Of a stretch of DNA of 64,000 nucleotides, positions 1-8,424 are shown one piece after another; position 1 is the first letter of the stretch, and each line of letters starts with the position of its first letter. Where the stretch lies: NCBI RefSeq assembly GCF_900106525.1, contig NZ_FNOG01000001.1, forward strand, positions 1 to 64,000, read 5' to 3'. This DNA comes from Lysobacter enzymogenes. Lineage in GTDB: Bacteria; Pseudomonadota; Gammaproteobacteria; Xanthomonadales; Xanthomonadaceae. Made by a program: the position numbers and the translations under genes. Below the pieces are notes generated by a model. That model ran no database searches, was not told the origin of the DNA, and saw only the letters and a list, made by a program, of their open reading frames with translations.

Positions 1-452
1 TCTCCCGAAGCTCGCAACCTTCACGCCGTCATTCCGGCGAAAGCCGGAATCCATTTTGATGTTGTTTGTGCTTCTGTCGTAGCAACGAGCGACGACCCGC
101 CAAGATCAACAGCTTCCGTCCGCAAGCGGCCGGGTCACTTTCTTTGTCTTGCCAAAGAAAGTAACCAAAGAAAGGCGCTTTCCTTGTTTTCGAATCAAGA
201 GCCACTAAGGTTCGGAGCGGGCGCGGGGATGCGCCACACAGGCCATCCATGGCCTGGGTGGCGCACGGCGCGCGTCCTGCGCGCCGCCCTTCGGGTCTAC
301 GGTTGTCTGTGGCGAGTTCGGGGCGGCGGGGGGAGCTAAGGTCAACGGCAACAGCAACATGGATTCCGGCTTTCGCCGGAATGACGGGCTCGTGGTGTGT
401 CGTCGTCGTTGCGTTGGCGCAAACGCAATCGGTACCGCCGCTACCGCCCGGC
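1..452. repeat. Gene-free stretch with intergenic palindromic repeats
   Basis: No convincing gene is present. Two copies of a palindrome (core TTCCGGCGAAAGCCGGAA) lie near 31-60 and 360-383; the same element recurs at about 5940, 6020, 43775 and 50615. A separate perfect 10-bp inverted repeat, ACTTTCTTTG/CAAAGAAAGT with a 6-nt loop, lies at 137-162. Short open frames exist across this stretch but they only read through the repeats, so I do not call them genes. Confidence 0.7.
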
Positions 453-1145
453 TCAATCCTTCGCCGCGACGATCCGCCAGTTGTTGAACGGCGTGCGCCC
501 GAACAATGGGGTGAATTGGACGCGCAGGCCGGCGGCTTGCAAGCGGGTTTTCAAGGCTTCGCCGTCGGGGTAATAGCGCGGCATCGCGTTCATCCAGCCT
601 AGCGCGCGCGAGAACAGGTCCACTGCGCGGGTGATGCGGGCGCGGCCGGTGCCGTCGTCCAGGCCGGTGCGGATCACCAGGCGCGCGCCGGGCGTCAGCA
701 TCGCGATCATCGCGTCGATCGCGCGGGCTTGGGCGGGGTAGGGGATGAACTGCAGCACGTCCAGCATCGCCACGCTGCCGCGGTGGTCGGGCAGTTCGCG
801 CGCCAGGTCCATGACCGCGAAGCGCGCCTCGTTCAGGCCGACTCGCGCCGCGGCGCGGCCGGCGCGGCGGATCTTGGCCGCGTCGCTGTCGACGCCGCGG
901 TAGTCCAGGGCGATGCCGTCGGCGCGCAGGGTGTGGGCCAGCAGGCCCAGGCCGCAGCCCAGGTCGAGCAGCGGCGCGCGGGTGCCGCGCAGGGCTTGGC
1001 TGACGCCCGGATAGAGCGGGTCGCTGCCGAGCTTGGCGCGGCTGTAGTAGTAGTCCCAGCGATTGCCGAGCGGGTGTTCGGGCAGGTAGGCGCGCGCGAT
1101 CCGCACGGCCTGGCCGGGGGGCATGGCTTGTACCGCTGAACTCAT
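453..1145 (-). CDS. Class I SAM-dependent methyltransferase
   Basis: This 230-residue protein should transfer a methyl group from S-adenosylmethionine to an unknown acceptor in the cytoplasm. The SAM-binding motif I is seen as LLDLGCGLGLLA around residues 61-72. An acidic motif II (DYRGVDSD) and a motif IV region (VAMLDVLQFIPYP) follow at normal Rossmann-fold spacing. There is no signal peptide. The start ATG at 1145 gives a standard length for the family. It may follow the SGNH hydrolase and aminotransferase on the same strand, but a 146-nt gap separates it from them. The substrate cannot be told from sequence. Confidence 0.85.
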   Translation of the reverse strand: MSSAVQAMPPGQAVRIARAYLPEHPLGNRWDYYYSRAKLGSDPLYPGVSQALRGTRAPLLDLGCGLGLLAHTLRADGIALDYRGVDSDAAKIRRAGRAAARVGLNEARFAVMDLARELPDHRGSVAMLDVLQFIPYPAQARAIDAMIAMLTPGARLVIRTGLDDGTGRARITRAVDLFSRALGWMNAMPRYYPDGEALKTRLQAAGLRVQFTPLFGRTPFNNWRIVAAKD

Positions 1146-1291
1146 CCTCGGCGTACATCCTCCGGCGTCGTCGTCGCCGGTACCCGCAGTGTGGCATCGG
1201 CCGGGGCCGCGCGGGAACCGGCGCGGATGCCGGAGCCGACGACCGCGGCAGCAGGATTACCGATAAAAACGTCTCGGCGCCGGCGCCGCGT

Positions 1292-1906
1292 TCAGTCGCG
1301 GCCCAGCAGGCCCTGCGCCACCGGCAGCGCCCGTTCGGTCCAGCGCGCGTACATCCGCGCCGAGGGATGCAGCCCGTCCTCGGCCAGCATCGTCGGGTCG
1401 GACGCCAGTTCGCGCGACAGCGGCGCGATGTCGACGAAAGCCACGCCGTGGCGCGCGCAGATCTCGCCGGCGGTGATGTTGTACACGTCCAGTTCGGCGC
1501 CGATGGTCGCCGCGCCGCGCTTGTCCTGGGCGCCGAACGGGGTCGCGCCCCAGTCGGGGATCGACAGCGCCAGCACCCGCTCGGGGCGGCCGCGGGCGTA
1601 GCCGATCGCGCGTTCCAGCAGTTCGCGGTACTCGCCGGCGTATTGCGCGGCGCTGCGGCCGCGGTACTGGTTGTTGACGCCGATCAGCAGGCTGACGAAG
1701 TCCCACTCGCCCAGCGGTTCGGCCAGATCCAGCGCCAGCGTCAGTTCGTCGGTGGTCCAGCCGGTGGTGGCGATGATGCGCGGCGCGTCCAGCTCGATGC
1801 CGTGCGGGCGCAGGCCGGCGGCCAGTTGCACCGGCCAGCGGCCCGATTCGGCGACCGCCTCGCCGATGGTGTAGCTGTCGCCCAGCGCCAGGTAGGAGCG
1901 CGCCAT
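1292..1906 (-). CDS. SGNH/GDSL-family hydrolase (lipase/esterase-like)
   Basis: A 204-residue SGNH hydrolase, probably an esterase acting on acyl or acetyl esters. Block I is visible as LALGDSYTIG at residues 6-15 (catalytic Ser). Block III appears as LLIGVNNQYRG at about 73-83 (the GxNN form). Block V is DGLHPSARMY at about 177-186 (catalytic Asp and His). No signal peptide is visible, so a cytoplasmic location is likely. The start at 1906 lies 11 nt after the aminotransferase stop, so the two are probably cotranscribed. An open frame continues upstream but only reads antisense of phase through the neighbour, so the internal ATG was chosen. Confidence 0.9.
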   Translation of the reverse strand: MARSYLALGDSYTIGEAVAESGRWPVQLAAGLRPHGIELDAPRIIATTGWTTDELTLALDLAEPLGEWDFVSLLIGVNNQYRGRSAAQYAGEYRELLERAIGYARGRPERVLALSIPDWGATPFGAQDKRGAATIGAELDVYNITAGEICARHGVAFVDIAPLSRELASDPTMLAEDGLHPSARMYARWTERALPVAQGLLGRD

Positions 1907-1917
1907 CGCCGCCGCGC

Positions 1918-3168
1918 TCAGGCGACGGCGGCGCGGTTGGCGCCGGCGCGCTCGACGTGGCGGTCGAGTACGCGCTCGATGCGCACGAACACCTCGCGCA
2001 CGTCCTCGGGCTGCGGCAGCAGGGTGACGCGGAAATGATTGCGGTAGGGCACGTTGAAGCTCGAACCCGGAACCACCAGCACGTCCTCGGTTTCCAGCAG
2101 TTCCAGCGCGAAGCGGTGGTCGTCGAAGCCTTGCGCGGCCGCGCCGGTCACCGCCGGGAAGGCGTACAGCGCGCCGGCCGGGGCGACCAGTTGCAGGTGC
2201 TTGCTCGCCTCCACCGCCTCGATCACCGCGCGGCGCGCTTCGAACAGGCGCCCGCCGGGCTGGCACAGCGGGGTGATGGTGTCGGCGCCGTCGAGCGCGG
2301 CTTCGATGGCGAACTGGCCCGGCACGTTGGCGCACAGGCGCAGCGCGCCGAGCAGGTCCATGGCGTGGTGGAACTCGCCGGTGACCACGGGATCGCCGGA
2401 CAGCACCGCCCAGCCCACCCGCCAGCCGCAGGCGCGATGCACCTTGGACAGGCCGCCGAAGCTCAAGCACGGCAGATCGCCCGCGATCGGCGCCACCGGC
2501 TCGAACTTCGCGTCCCCGTACAGGATCGAGTCGTAGATCTCGTCGCACAGCAGCAGCAGCTTGTGCTTGGCGGCGATGGCGACGATGCGCTCGATCAGCG
2601 CGCGGGGATAGGCCGCGCCGGTCGGGTTGTTCGGGTTGATCAGCACGATCGCGCGGGTGCGGCTGGAGACCAGTTGCTCGATCTCGTCCGGATCCGGCAG
2701 GAAGCCGTTCTCCGGCTGGCAGCGGTAGTACACCGGGCGGCCGTCGTTGAGGATGGTCGCGGCCGACCACAGCGGGTAGTCGGGCGAGGGCAGCAGCACT
2801 TCGTCGCCCGGGTTGAGCAGGGCGCGCAGCGACAGGTCGATCAGCTCGCTGACGCCGTTGCCGACGAACACCCGCTCGGGCGAGGCGTTGGGCGTGCCGC
2901 GGCGCTTATAGAAGGCGGCGATGGCCTCGCGCGCGGCCGGCAGGCCCTGCTGGTGGGTGTAGGGGTCGGTGTCGGCGATGCGCTCGGCGATGGCGCGCTG
3001 CAGGTGTTCCGGGGCGCGGAAGCCGAAGGCGCCGGGGTTGCCGATGTTGAGCTTGATCTGCTTGCGTCCCTGGGCTTCCAACTCGCGAGCTCGCCGGGCC
3101 AGTTCACCGCGGATTTCGTAACGGACTTCGGACAGGCGTTCGCGGGTTTTCAAAGGCGGCTGGGACAT
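1918..3168 (-). CDS. PLP-dependent aminotransferase, AlaA-like
   Basis: A 416-residue fold-type I aminotransferase, close in layout to AlaA (glutamate-pyruvate aminotransferase). Visible features are the N-terminal NIGNPGAFGF, the cofactor-contact segment INPNNPTGA, CDEIYD, and the lysine motif SFGGLSKVHRACGWRVGW, in which Lys forms the Schiff base with PLP. The C-terminal small domain ends with GSSFNVPYRNHFRVT, whose Arg contacts the substrate carboxylate. It is a cytoplasmic enzyme of amino-acid metabolism. It is first in a likely pair with the SGNH hydrolase 11 nt downstream. Assignment to alanine rather than another amino acid rests on overall resemblance only. Confidence 0.9.
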   Translation of the reverse strand: MSQPPLKTRERLSEVRYEIRGELARRARELEAQGRKQIKLNIGNPGAFGFRAPEHLQRAIAERIADTDPYTHQQGLPAAREAIAAFYKRRGTPNASPERVFVGNGVSELIDLSLRALLNPGDEVLLPSPDYPLWSAATILNDGRPVYYRCQPENGFLPDPDEIEQLVSSRTRAIVLINPNNPTGAAYPRALIERIVAIAAKHKLLLLCDEIYDSILYGDAKFEPVAPIAGDLPCLSFGGLSKVHRACGWRVGWAVLSGDPVVTGEFHHAMDLLGALRLCANVPGQFAIEAALDGADTITPLCQPGGRLFEARRAVIEAVEASKHLQLVAPAGALYAFPAVTGAAAQGFDDHRFALELLETEDVLVVPGSSFNVPYRNHFRVTLLPQPEDVREVFVRIERVLDRHVERAGANRAAVA

Positions 3169-3401
3169 CGGAGCGGAAAGGGCAGTGGGCGAACGCCCAG
3201 CCTAGCCGAATCCGCCCCGGTAAACAGCCTGAATCGCCGTTGCGCAGGGGCCAGGGGGCCGACTTGGCGCACAACTTCGCCGCGCCGGCCGCCGCGGCGG
3301 CGGCTGCAAGCGGTTTCCGGCAAAGTCCGGCCGGCCGGCGGCAGCGAAACCCTGCGGCGGCCTATGTAGAATCGCGCCATGCCCATCCGCCCCCCGCGCC
3401 T

Positions 3402-4532
3402 TTGACCCCCGAGCTGGCCGCCCTGCAGGCGATCGGCTGGCCCCTGGAGGCCCGCCCGGGCGAGACTCCGCTGCCGGCCGACCCGGCCTGGCAGCAGCTT
3501 CTGGCCGAACAGCCCCAGGCCCGCCCGGCCCGGGTGATCGAGCAGCACCGCAGCGGCTATGTGGTGTCCGACGGCCCCGACAGCGCCGGCTTCCCGGTCG
3601 ATTCCCTGCCCGAATGGCAGCGCCCGCGGTTCCCGCCGGAACAGCGCCCCGGCGTGGGCGACTGGCTGCTGATCGAGCGCTCGGGTTCGCGCGACAAAGT
3701 CGTGGCGCTGCTGCCGCGGCACAGCGCGATCAAGCGCGGCGCGGCCGGCGAGCATTACAAGCAGCAGCTGATCGCGGCCAACATCGACACCGTGTTCGTG
3801 GTCTGCGGGCTGGACGCCGACTTCAATCCGCGCCGGATCGAGCGCTATCTGCTGCTGGTGCGCGGCGGCGCGGAGCCGGTCATCGTGCTGACCAAGGCCG
3901 ACGCGGCGCTGGCGGCCGACCCGGACGCGGTGACCCAAGCCACCGATGCGCTAGTCGAGCTCAGCCAGGGCGTGCAGGTGCGCGCGGTCAACGCGCGCGA
4001 CCACGGCAGCGTGCGCGAGGCGCTGGCGCCGTGGCTGGGCCCGGGCCGCACCGTGGTGCTGGTGGGCTCCTCCGGCGCCGGCAAGTCGACCATCACCAAC
4101 AGCCTGCTCGGCATCGAAAAGATGAAGACCGGCGCGGTGCGCGAAAGCGACGCGCGCGGCCGCCACACCACCACCCATCGCGCGCTGATCCCGTTGCCCT
4201 CGGGCGCCTGTTTGATCGACACGCCGGGCATGCGCGAGCTCAAGCCGACCGGCGAGGAAGACATCGGCGAGAACTTCGCCGACGTCGAGGCGCTGGCCGA
4301 GCAGTGCAAGTTCCGCGATTGCTCGCACCACCGCGAGCCCGGCTGCGCGGTGCGCGCGGCCATCGAGGGCGGCAAGCTCGATCCGCAGCGCTTCGCCAAC
4401 TACCTCAAGCTGCGCGACGAAGTTGCCGGCGCGGCCAACAAGCTGGCCAGCCGGCGCGCGCAGAAGTCCGAGGAGAAAGTCCTCGGCAAGGCCTTGAACA
4501 AGCGCCTGGACGAGAAATATGGGAAGCATTGA
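3402..4532 (+). CDS. rsgA: Ribosome small subunit-dependent GTPase A
   Basis: RsgA is a circularly permuted GTPase that checks late 30S subunit maturation. An OB-fold region comes first, then the permuted G motifs: LTKAD (G4), GSSGAGKST (G1) and DTPGM (G3). A C-terminal zinc knuckle follows (CKFRDCSHHREPGC). From the TTG at 3402 the protein is 376 residues, in the family range. No in-frame ATG sits nearby; the next one upstream (3240) would add about 54 low-complexity residues. A well-placed ATG at 3379 is out of frame across a run of six C, where one extra C would give an in-frame start. The start is therefore uncertain while the body is not. Confidence 0.9.
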   Translation: MTPELAALQAIGWPLEARPGETPLPADPAWQQLLAEQPQARPARVIEQHRSGYVVSDGPDSAGFPVDSLPEWQRPRFPPEQRPGVGDWLLIERSGSRDKVVALLPRHSAIKRGAAGEHYKQQLIAANIDTVFVVCGLDADFNPRRIERYLLLVRGGAEPVIVLTKADAALAADPDAVTQATDALVELSQGVQVRAVNARDHGSVREALAPWLGPGRTVVLVGSSGAGKSTITNSLLGIEKMKTGAVRESDARGRHTTTHRALIPLPSGACLIDTPGMRELKPTGEEDIGENFADVEALAEQCKFRDCSHHREPGCAVRAAIEGGKLDPQRFANYLKLRDEVAGAANKLASRRAQKSEEKVLGKALNKRLDEKYGKH

Positions 4533-4622
4533 GCGCGCGCCGCGTCGCCCGCTCGCCGCCTGGCCGCATGCGGCGCCGTTGTTTCCCTCCCCGCACTTCC
4601 TCCCTCCGCAAGAGGCCGCCGC

Positions 4623-5897
4623 ATGAGCGCCCTCCCGACCGACCTGTCGCCCGACCTGCTCCACCACGCCCAGCTCGACGCGCGCATGGTCCGCGCCGCG
4701 CGCGGGATCAAGCTGCTGACGATGGTGAGCTGGCCGGCCGGGCTGGAAGCGCAGTTCCTCGCCGACTACGCGCGCGGCGCCGCGGTCTCGCCGGTGATCC
4801 ACTACCCCAAGCACGATTTCAGCGAAGTGCGCGCCGAGCTGGAGGCGATCGCCGCGGCCGCCGACCGCGACCATCCGCTCGGCGAATACCTGATCGAATC
4901 GGCGCATTCCTGGGGCATCGCTGCGCAGTTGCTCGAATGCCTGGGCACCAACCAGGTCGCCGACTACTCGGTGCAGTTGTTCGGCAAGCCCGACGTGGCC
5001 CTGCCGGGCCAGGGCCCGAGCACGCGCGAGGCCGCCAACCACTTCATCTCCATCGCCAACGAGCTCGATCGCGAGCTGATGTCGCCGGCCGAGACGGTGG
5101 AGATTTCGGCCACCGCGCTGAGCCTGCAATTGCAGCGCGACCTCGACGACTACTTCGACGCGCGGGTGATCGAAGTCGTGCTCGACCCGGACCTGATCGC
5201 CAAGGCCGCCGCCGGCGCCACCCGCATCCGCCTGCGCAGCGGTGCGGCCTTCAGCGACTACGACCGCCACCAACTGCTGCAGCACGAGGCCTTCGTGCAT
5301 TCGCTGACCGCGCTCAACGGGCGCGAGCAGCCGGTGCTGCCGAGTCTCGCCTTGTCGTCGCCGCGCAGCACCGCCACGCAAGAAGGCTTGGCGACTTTCG
5401 CCGAACAGATCACCGGCAGCATCGACATCGGCCGGATGAAGCGGCTGAGCCTGCGCATCGACGCGGTGGCGATGGCGCTGGACGGCGCCGACTTCATCCA
5501 GGTGTTCCGCTATTTCATCGACGCCGGGCAGACGCCGGAAGAAAGCTTCGCCTCGGCCCAGCGCGTGTTCCGCGGCGTGCCCACCAGCGGCGGCGCGGCC
5601 TTCACCAAGGACACGGTGTACCTGCGCGGCCTGGTCGGCGTGCACACCTTCTTCCGCTGGGCGCTGCGCCAGCAGAAGCTGCACCTGTGCCGCTGGCTGT
5701 TCGCCGGCAAGATGACCCTGGGCGACGTGCAGCGCTTCGAGCCGCTGTTCCAGGCCGGCGTGCTGGCGCAGCCGCGCTGGATGCCGGCATGGATCACCCG
5801 CGCCAACGGGCTGGCGGGGATGCTGGCGTTTTCGCTGTTCGCCAACCGGATTCGGTTGGATCACATGGCCGAAGGCGATTTCAGCGAGATCGGCTGA
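4623..5897 (+). CDS. DUF1704/QEGLA-motif protein (flavohemoglobin-modulating family)
   Basis: A 424-residue member of the family annotated as flavohemoglobin expression-modulating QEGLA motif protein (DUF1704). The name motif is seen in STATQEGLATFAE. About 30 residues before it is HEAFVH, an HExxxH arrangement. In the related eukaryotic tubulin detyrosinases (MATCAP family) the same HExxxH plus downstream Glu binds zinc and makes the protein a peptidase. A peptidase role here is inference. There is no signal peptide. It follows rsgA with a 90-nt gap and may be cotranscribed. The biological substrate is unknown. Confidence 0.85.
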   Translation: MSALPTDLSPDLLHHAQLDARMVRAARGIKLLTMVSWPAGLEAQFLADYARGAAVSPVIHYPKHDFSEVRAELEAIAAAADRDHPLGEYLIESAHSWGIAAQLLECLGTNQVADYSVQLFGKPDVALPGQGPSTREAANHFISIANELDRELMSPAETVEISATALSLQLQRDLDDYFDARVIEVVLDPDLIAKAAAGATRIRLRSGAAFSDYDRHQLLQHEAFVHSLTALNGREQPVLPSLALSSPRSTATQEGLATFAEQITGSIDIGRMKRLSLRIDAVAMALDGADFIQVFRYFIDAGQTPEESFASAQRVFRGVPTSGGAAFTKDTVYLRGLVGVHTFFRWALRQQKLHLCRWLFAGKMTLGDVQRFEPLFQAGVLAQPRWMPAWITRANGLAGMLAFSLFANRIRLDHMAEGDFSEIG

Positions 5898-5939
5898 AGG
5901 GTTGCGGCTGTATCCGTACCCGAATCCGAATCCGAATCC

Positions 5940-6052
5940 GTCATTCCGGCGAAAGCCGGAATCCATTTTGATCTTGCTCGTTCGCTTACGATGCTGTTCC
6001 GGTGAGGGAAGCAAAGTCAAAATGGATTCCGGCTTTCGCCGGAATGACGGGT
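5940..6052. repeat. Inverted pair of TTCCGGCGAAAGCCGGAA-type elements
   Basis: Two copies of the palindromic element in opposite orientation (about 5941-5971 and 6021-6051) are separated by about 50 nt. The copies share the flank ATCCATTTTGA. They sit between the convergent DUF1704 and acetoacetyl-CoA reductase genes, so the folded RNA could act as a two-way terminator. Three tandem CCGAAT units precede the pair at about 5920-5939. Confidence 0.85.
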
Positions 6053-6119
6053 TTTGGGGGCGGTGAGCAGTTGGAACACGGGTTATCGCCGCGATGTCGA
6101 ACCAAGCGCCGCCGCCGCT

Positions 6120-6860
6120 TCAACCCATCTGCAGACCGCCGTTGACCGCGTAATCCGCCCCGGTCACGAACGCCGCATCGTCGCTCGCCAGCCACGCGCA
6201 CAGGCTCGCCACTTCCTCCGGCTTGCCGAGCCGGCGTACCGGCACCGAGGCGGCCAGACGGTCGAGCACGTCCGGCGGAAACGCGCTGATCGCGGCGCTG
6301 GCCACATAGCCGGGCGAAATCGTATTGACCGTGACCCCGCGCGCGGCGAATTCCTGCGCCAGCGCGCGGGTGAAGCCGTGCATGGCCGCCTTGGCGGTGG
6401 CGTAGTTGACCTGACCGATCTGGCCCTTCTGCGCGCTGACCGAGCCGATGTTGACGACCCGCCCCCAACCACGCGCGGCCATGCCGTCGACCACCTGCTT
6501 GGTGATGTTGAACAAGGTATTGAGGTTGCCGGCCATCACCGCGTTCCAGTCGTCGCGGCTCATCTGCCGGAACAGCACGTCGCGGGTGCCGCCGGCGTTG
6601 TTGACCAGCACGTCGACCTCGCCGACCTCGGCCTTGACCTTGGCGAACGCGGCCACGGTCGAATCCCAGTCGGCGGCGTTGCCTTCGGAGGCGATGAAGT
6701 CGTAGCCCAACTCGCGCTGCTCGCGCAGCCAGCCGGCCTTGCGCGGCGAGTTCGGGCCGCAGCCGGCGACCACGGTGTGGCCGCTGTCGGCGAGCTTGCG
6801 GCAGATCGCCGTGCCCAGGCTGCCCATGCCGCTGGTGACGTATGCGATGCGGAGAGTCAT
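6120..6860 (-). CDS. phbB: Acetoacetyl-CoA reductase, PhbB/PhaB-like SDR
   Basis: A 246-residue short-chain dehydrogenase that should reduce acetoacetyl-CoA to (R)-3-hydroxybutyryl-CoA with NADPH. The dinucleotide motif is TSGMGSLG near the N terminus, followed by the PhaB-typical AGCGPNSPRK. The catalytic Ser-Tyr-Lys set lies in NIGSVSAQKG and YATAKAA. The end VNGGLQMG matches the family's NGGLHMG. Start ATG 6860 has AGGAAC a few bases upstream; an earlier in-frame ATG would translate part of a REP element, so it was not used. No PHA synthase or thiolase gene is adjacent, so a role in polyester storage cannot be shown from this window. Confidence 0.9.
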   Translation of the reverse strand: MTLRIAYVTSGMGSLGTAICRKLADSGHTVVAGCGPNSPRKAGWLREQRELGYDFIASEGNAADWDSTVAAFAKVKAEVGEVDVLVNNAGGTRDVLFRQMSRDDWNAVMAGNLNTLFNITKQVVDGMAARGWGRVVNIGSVSAQKGQIGQVNYATAKAAMHGFTRALAQEFAARGVTVNTISPGYVASAAISAFPPDVLDRLAASVPVRRLGKPEEVASLCAWLASDDAAFVTGADYAVNGGLQMG

Positions 6861-6889
6861 GACATCAGGTTCCTGTGGGTAAGCCCCCT

Positions 6890-6972
6890 GTAGGAGCGGC
6901 GCGAGCCGCGACAGCGACATTCGGCTTGCGTCGTAAGCGCGAGGTCGCGGTCGCGGCTCGCGCCGCTCCTAC
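6890..6972. repeat. REP pair, GTAG-headed, convergent
   Basis: One element starts GTAGGAGCGGCGCGAGCCGC at 6890 and its inverse ends in CTAC at 6972, giving a pair of hairpins. It lies between the CitMHS gene and the reductase gene on the same strand. The head GTAG is the tetranucleotide typical of RAYT-mobilised REPs. Confidence 0.9.
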
Positions 6973-6982
6973 AGGAGAGGCA

Positions 6983-8311
6983 TCAAGCGGCGAAGGGATA
7001 CAAGGCGAACGCGAGCGAAGCGAACATCAGGATCAGCGAGATCAGCACCGCCCACTTCAGGGTGAACTTCTGGTGGTCGGCGAAATCGACGTTGGCCATG
7101 CCGACCAGCAGATAGGTCGACGGCACCAGCGGGCTCAGCAGATGCACCGGCTGCCCGGCCAGCGAGGCGCGCGCCATCTCCACCGGGGTGATGCCGTAAT
7201 GCCCGGCCGCCTCCGACAGGATCGGCAGCACGCCGAAATAGAACGCGTCGTTGGACATGAAGAAGGTGAAGGGCATGCTGGCGATCGCGGTGATCACCGC
7301 CAGGTACGGGCCCCAGGCATCGGGGATCACCGCCAGGAAGCTGCGCGACATCGCCTCGACCATGCCGGTGTTGGACAAGATGCCGGTGAAGATGCCCGCG
7401 GCGAAGATCAGCGACACCACCGCCAGCACGTTGCCGGCGTGGTTGCCAATGCGCCGCCGCTGTTCGGCCAGGTCGGGGTAGTTGATCACCAGCGCGATCG
7501 CGAAGCCGATCATGAACAACACCGGCAGCGGCAGCAGGCCGAGGATCAGCGCCGCCATCAGCGCCACCGTCAGCGACGCGTTGACCCACAGCAGCTTGGG
7601 CCGCTTGGTGTCCTCGCTGTCGGCCAGCGTGGGCAGGTTGTCGCTGGCGGTGTCGAGCTCGGGATTCCAGTCGGCGGCGTGGCCGTCGAGGGTGACGATG
7701 CCCAGGCGCTTGCGCTCGCGCAGGCCCAGGTACCACGCCAGCAGCAGGATGCTCAGCAGCGACACCACCATCGCCGGGATCAGCGGCACGAACACTTCGC
7801 TAGGGTCCACGTGCAGCGCGGTCGCCGCGCGCGCGGTCGGCCCGCCCCACGGGGTCAGGTTCATCACGCCGCTGGCCAGGATGGTCACGCAGGTGAGGTT
7901 GAGCGCGTTCATGCGCAGGCGCTGGAACAGCGGCAGCATCGCCGAGACGGTGATCATGTAGGTGGTCGAGCCGTCGCCGTCGAGCGAGATCAGCATCGCC
8001 AGCACCGCGGTGCCGACCACGATCTTGACCGGGTCGCCCTTCACCAGCTTGAGGATGCGCTTGACGATGGGGTCGAACAGACCGGCATCGATCATCACCC
8101 CGAAGTAGAGGATGGCGAACATCAGCATCACGCCGGTCGGCGCGATCTTCTTGATCCCCTCGATCATCATCTCGCCGATGCCGGCGCCGAAACCGCCGGC
8201 CAGGGCGAAGGCGATCGGAATCACGATCAGAGCCACCAGCGGCGACAGCCGCTTGCTCATGATCAGATACATGAAGGTGAGGACCATGCCGAAGCCGAGG
8301 ATGGTCAGCAT
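6983..8311 (-). CDS. CitMHS-family citrate/metal:H+ symporter
   Basis: A 442-residue inner-membrane transporter of the CitMHS family, which takes up citrate complexed with divalent metal by proton symport. The sequence is a chain of hydrophobic helices from residue 1 (MLTILGFGMVLTFMYLIMSK). Family-typical stretches include DGDGSTTYMI and NLTPWGGPTARAA, the second likely in the substrate path. It lies 113 nt downstream of the OprO-like porin on the same strand, with a strong hairpin between them. A TctDE-type sensor system is divergently encoded. Xanthomonas citH is known to be controlled by TctDE, so citrate or a related tricarboxylate is the likely substrate. Confidence 0.9.
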   Translation of the reverse strand: MLTILGFGMVLTFMYLIMSKRLSPLVALIVIPIAFALAGGFGAGIGEMMIEGIKKIAPTGVMLMFAILYFGVMIDAGLFDPIVKRILKLVKGDPVKIVVGTAVLAMLISLDGDGSTTYMITVSAMLPLFQRLRMNALNLTCVTILASGVMNLTPWGGPTARAATALHVDPSEVFVPLIPAMVVSLLSILLLAWYLGLRERKRLGIVTLDGHAADWNPELDTASDNLPTLADSEDTKRPKLLWVNASLTVALMAALILGLLPLPVLFMIGFAIALVINYPDLAEQRRRIGNHAGNVLAVVSLIFAAGIFTGILSNTGMVEAMSRSFLAVIPDAWGPYLAVITAIASMPFTFFMSNDAFYFGVLPILSEAAGHYGITPVEMARASLAGQPVHLLSPLVPSTYLLVGMANVDFADHQKFTLKWAVLISLILMFASLAFALYPFAA

Positions 8312-8333
8312 TGAAGACTCCGTTGAAGCGGGA

Positions 8334-8416
8334 AGTGAGCGAAGAGGAGCGGGGAGCGAGCGAAAGCGTGGGGGAGGGAAGTTCGCTCTCGCTCGCTCCG
8401 CGCTCCTCTTCGCTCA
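8334..8416. promoter_or_regulatory. Large intercistronic hairpin between porin and CitMHS genes
   Basis: Arms of about 30 nt (8334-8363 and 8387-8416) are complementary with one mismatch around a loop of about 23 nt. It fills most of the 113-nt gap between the porin stop and the transporter start. Such a structure could stabilise the upstream porin message or reduce read-through into the transporter gene. There is no T-run, so a simple intrinsic terminator is less likely. Confidence 0.75.
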
Positions 8417-8424
8417 CTCCTGTT

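Noticed and set aside
29-250. Small minus-strand gene at the left edge
   Set aside because: It consists of repeat-derived sequence (palindromic element and CTTTCTTTG hairpin); such frames recur wherever the repeat is present.
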